From positions 36,096,563 to 36,160,562 of the forward strand of contig NC_088100.1 in NCBI RefSeq assembly GCF_036370855.1: DNA of 64,000 nt. Direction: 5' to 3'. Source of the DNA: Dromaius novaehollandiae. Lineage: Eukaryota; Chordata; Aves; Casuariiformes; Dromaiidae. The notes beneath the pieces were generated by a model. That model was not told the DNA's origin, made no database searches, and saw only the letters and a list, made by a program, of their open reading frames with translations. The first letter of the stretch is position 1; each line of letters begins with the position of its first letter. The position numbers and the translations under genes are program-made. Positions 62,216 through 64,000 of the stretch are shown piece after piece.

Positions 62216-62795
62216 ACAACCATTTTGGACATTCATTCAAAGCCATTGGTTCATTCACTCAGATGTTATATTGTATGAAGAAGAATCTGAAAAATGAGTT
62301 TATAAAAGAGATGGTTGCTGCACACTGAGCACTGCTAATGCCACTGCTCTGGCATCACCCTTAAGCATGTTAGCCCTGGCACTTGTCCAGCTGGGATGGC
62401 TTCCTGTTGGTTTTAGGAATGGTTGCCAAAAATCAATAAGCAATTTAAAAAATTATATTTGAAGATAATTGTGGGCACTTCGGGTAGTATCATCTCACCA
62501 AATTTTAGACATCTCAAATTTGGTTGTTAAGGACTAAGCTAGTTATCTGGGCTCCCTTTAGAGTCAGCAGAGACTAAATTCCAAGTTTTCCAAGTGACAA
62601 TTATATTCTCTATCTACCTAATTTACAGTGAGACAAATCACCTAGGAATCTACATCTCTCATCACGACCTATAAGAGGAGCCCAGCTTTGACTTCTGCTT
62701 CTGTCTTTCAGACATCTGAAGTTAACTTCATCCCCTCTAAGAGCATGTGTGGTTCCATGGCCTTCAATGGGATGAAGTCAGCATTTTTCAGCTGT

Positions 62796-62948
62796 TCATA
62801 GCTGGCTGTGGCTGGAGGTATTTGTTCTGTCTCTGGAGGGGGAAGGATATGCATTTTTCAACAAGGAAAACATGAGCACAACCACTAAAACCATGAAGCT
62901 CCAGCTGTTCATGGCATACACCAAAACAAACATGGTTAATACAGTCAT
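62796..62948 (-). CDS. Speculative 50-aa membrane microprotein ORF
   Basis: An ATG-initiated 50-codon frame, whose upstream extension is open but lacks an ATG until a TTG at 63065. Residues about 2-31 form one long hydrophobic stretch (VLTMFVLVYAM ... FMVLVVVLMFSLL), followed by a Lys, then a Ser/Thr/Arg-rich tail of about 18 residues. That is the layout of a single-pass membrane microprotein. The ATG context is weak (C at -3), no family was recognised, and the frame is short enough to be chance in T/A-rich DNA. Confidence 0.1.
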   Translation of the reverse strand: MTVLTMFVLVYAMNSWSFMVLVVVLMFSLLKNAYPSPSRDRTNTSSHSQL

Positions 62949-64000
62949 CTGAAATTTATTATCTAGTGGGAAGGAGAATTTCCATCTTTTATTTAAAGTG
63001 GTCTTGCTTAACGAATGAAACAAAAGCTCATCAAAAACTTTGACAGAAGTTTTGCTCTGGTGCAATGTGGAACTGTGTTAATTTTAACCCAAATAACATA
63101 GAGACAGAATTAAGGCTACTTTTTATTATAATACTTTTACAGACTGAAATATTTATTCCTTTTCTTTTCTTCAGAAATTATTTTGTTTCAAAATTTGTAA
63201 TTATTTTATAATCAGAAAACTGAAACTTGACAGATACTTTTTTTTCTAGAATGTTTCTTTTTTAAAGTATTTAATAGGTTCAGGATTCGGTGAGAAATGA
63301 AATCATTCAAGAACTGGAATTTTCATCCTTACAGTAGCTCTACTTAAAGGGTCACCTTACAAATGATTTCTCATCTTGGGAATGTAGTTCTCACAGTTTT
63401 CATAAAATGGAGGATGATCTAAATCATCATAGGTTATATCATTACTAGATAATAAAAATAATGGTTTTATGGATTTTCTTGTATAATGTGTGATGTTACA
63501 TGTATTTTAAGATCCATATCTTCCAGGTGCTACTATAATGTCTGCTTTCTCAAAATTAAGTACTTTAATAATCATCAGGAATCATTAGCAAGTTCCTCAT
63601 CACTTTTTTGCCTCTTCTTGCTTCTCAAGAATATATTTACTGTTATGCAGGAACTGAAAAAATAATAGGCACATAAAAGCCAAGGTCTGAAAAATGGCTG
63701 TACTATGAGCAGGATGGAGAAAGGTGATTTCCCCAGTCCTCCTAGCTTTGCCAGGTCCCAGGGAAAATATATGGGCTCCTCAAGCTCCTCCCAGTCTCAG
63801 CAAAACTGTTTATAAATACCTGCAAGGGCCAAGTTTTCTTATCATTAAGATTCAGTGGTCAGAGGTTCAGGAAAGTCTTTGCTTTTCAGTAGTGAGTGTA
63901 ATTGGCCCTTGCAATACTTTACCTAGAGATAGAGCAGATCCTTTGATCCTATGACTATAGACGTGTGAAAGCTCTCCTTTTAGGCAAATATTTTAGACTT
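62949..64000. other. Intergenic DNA, nothing recognised
   Basis: AT-rich sequence to the window end; no supported gene or repeat. Confidence 0.5.

Noticed and set aside
1-64000. CRISPR arrays, bacterial operons, tRNA or rRNA genes, intact endogenous retrovirus
   Set aside because: No regularly spaced repeats, no operon-like gene packing, no recognised tRNA or rRNA sequence, and no gag/pol frames or paired long terminal repeats were seen.

Overview
The window is vertebrate nuclear DNA, most probably from a bird. It contains several degraded CR1-type LINE remnants, including a short 3' end of avian type, has a generally low density of recognisable interspersed repeats, and has one compact intronless gene inside a strong CpG island. 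A crocodilian or turtle cannot be excluded from sequence alone. Reptile-like features are two long old CR1 bodies and two remnants of an ancient LINE/SINE tail. The first six bases are a HindIII site, which would fit a clone end.

The only protein-coding gene I can support is HTR1B, the 5-HT1B serotonin receptor, on the minus strand at 6590-7738 (382 aa, one exon). All seven membrane segments and the class A GPCR signatures are intact. Its 5' side lies in a CpG island with a TATA box near 8490. The inferred leader of about 0.7 kb carries several upstream ORFs, a GCN-type repeat and a long pyrimidine/purine tract. A second CpG-rich island lies just beyond the stop codon (about 5870-6545). It holds a 7-bp minisatellite, a potential G-quadruplex and a plus-strand ATGGCGGC element followed by a splice-donor-like site. 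This could be a convergent (antisense) promoter.

Bases 1-5869 and about 8900-64000 have no gene I can recognise. This agrees with the gene-poor surroundings of HTR1B in other vertebrates. These flanks hold simple repeats, homopolymer runs and old transposon debris. The transposon pieces are CR1 fragments near 21.2, 41.0, 49.5 and 59.5 kb; L2/MIR-like tails near 16.5-17.1 and 62.1 kb; an inverted-repeat (MITE-like) cluster near 31.1 kb; and another old dispersed repeat near 20.1 kb. Local curiosities are a 61-bp uninterrupted alternating pyrimidine-purine tract, an exact 40-bp tandem duplication, and a 36-A run flanked by a near-perfect direct repeat. I saw no CRISPR array, tRNA, rRNA or intact mobile element, and no convincing novel protein system.
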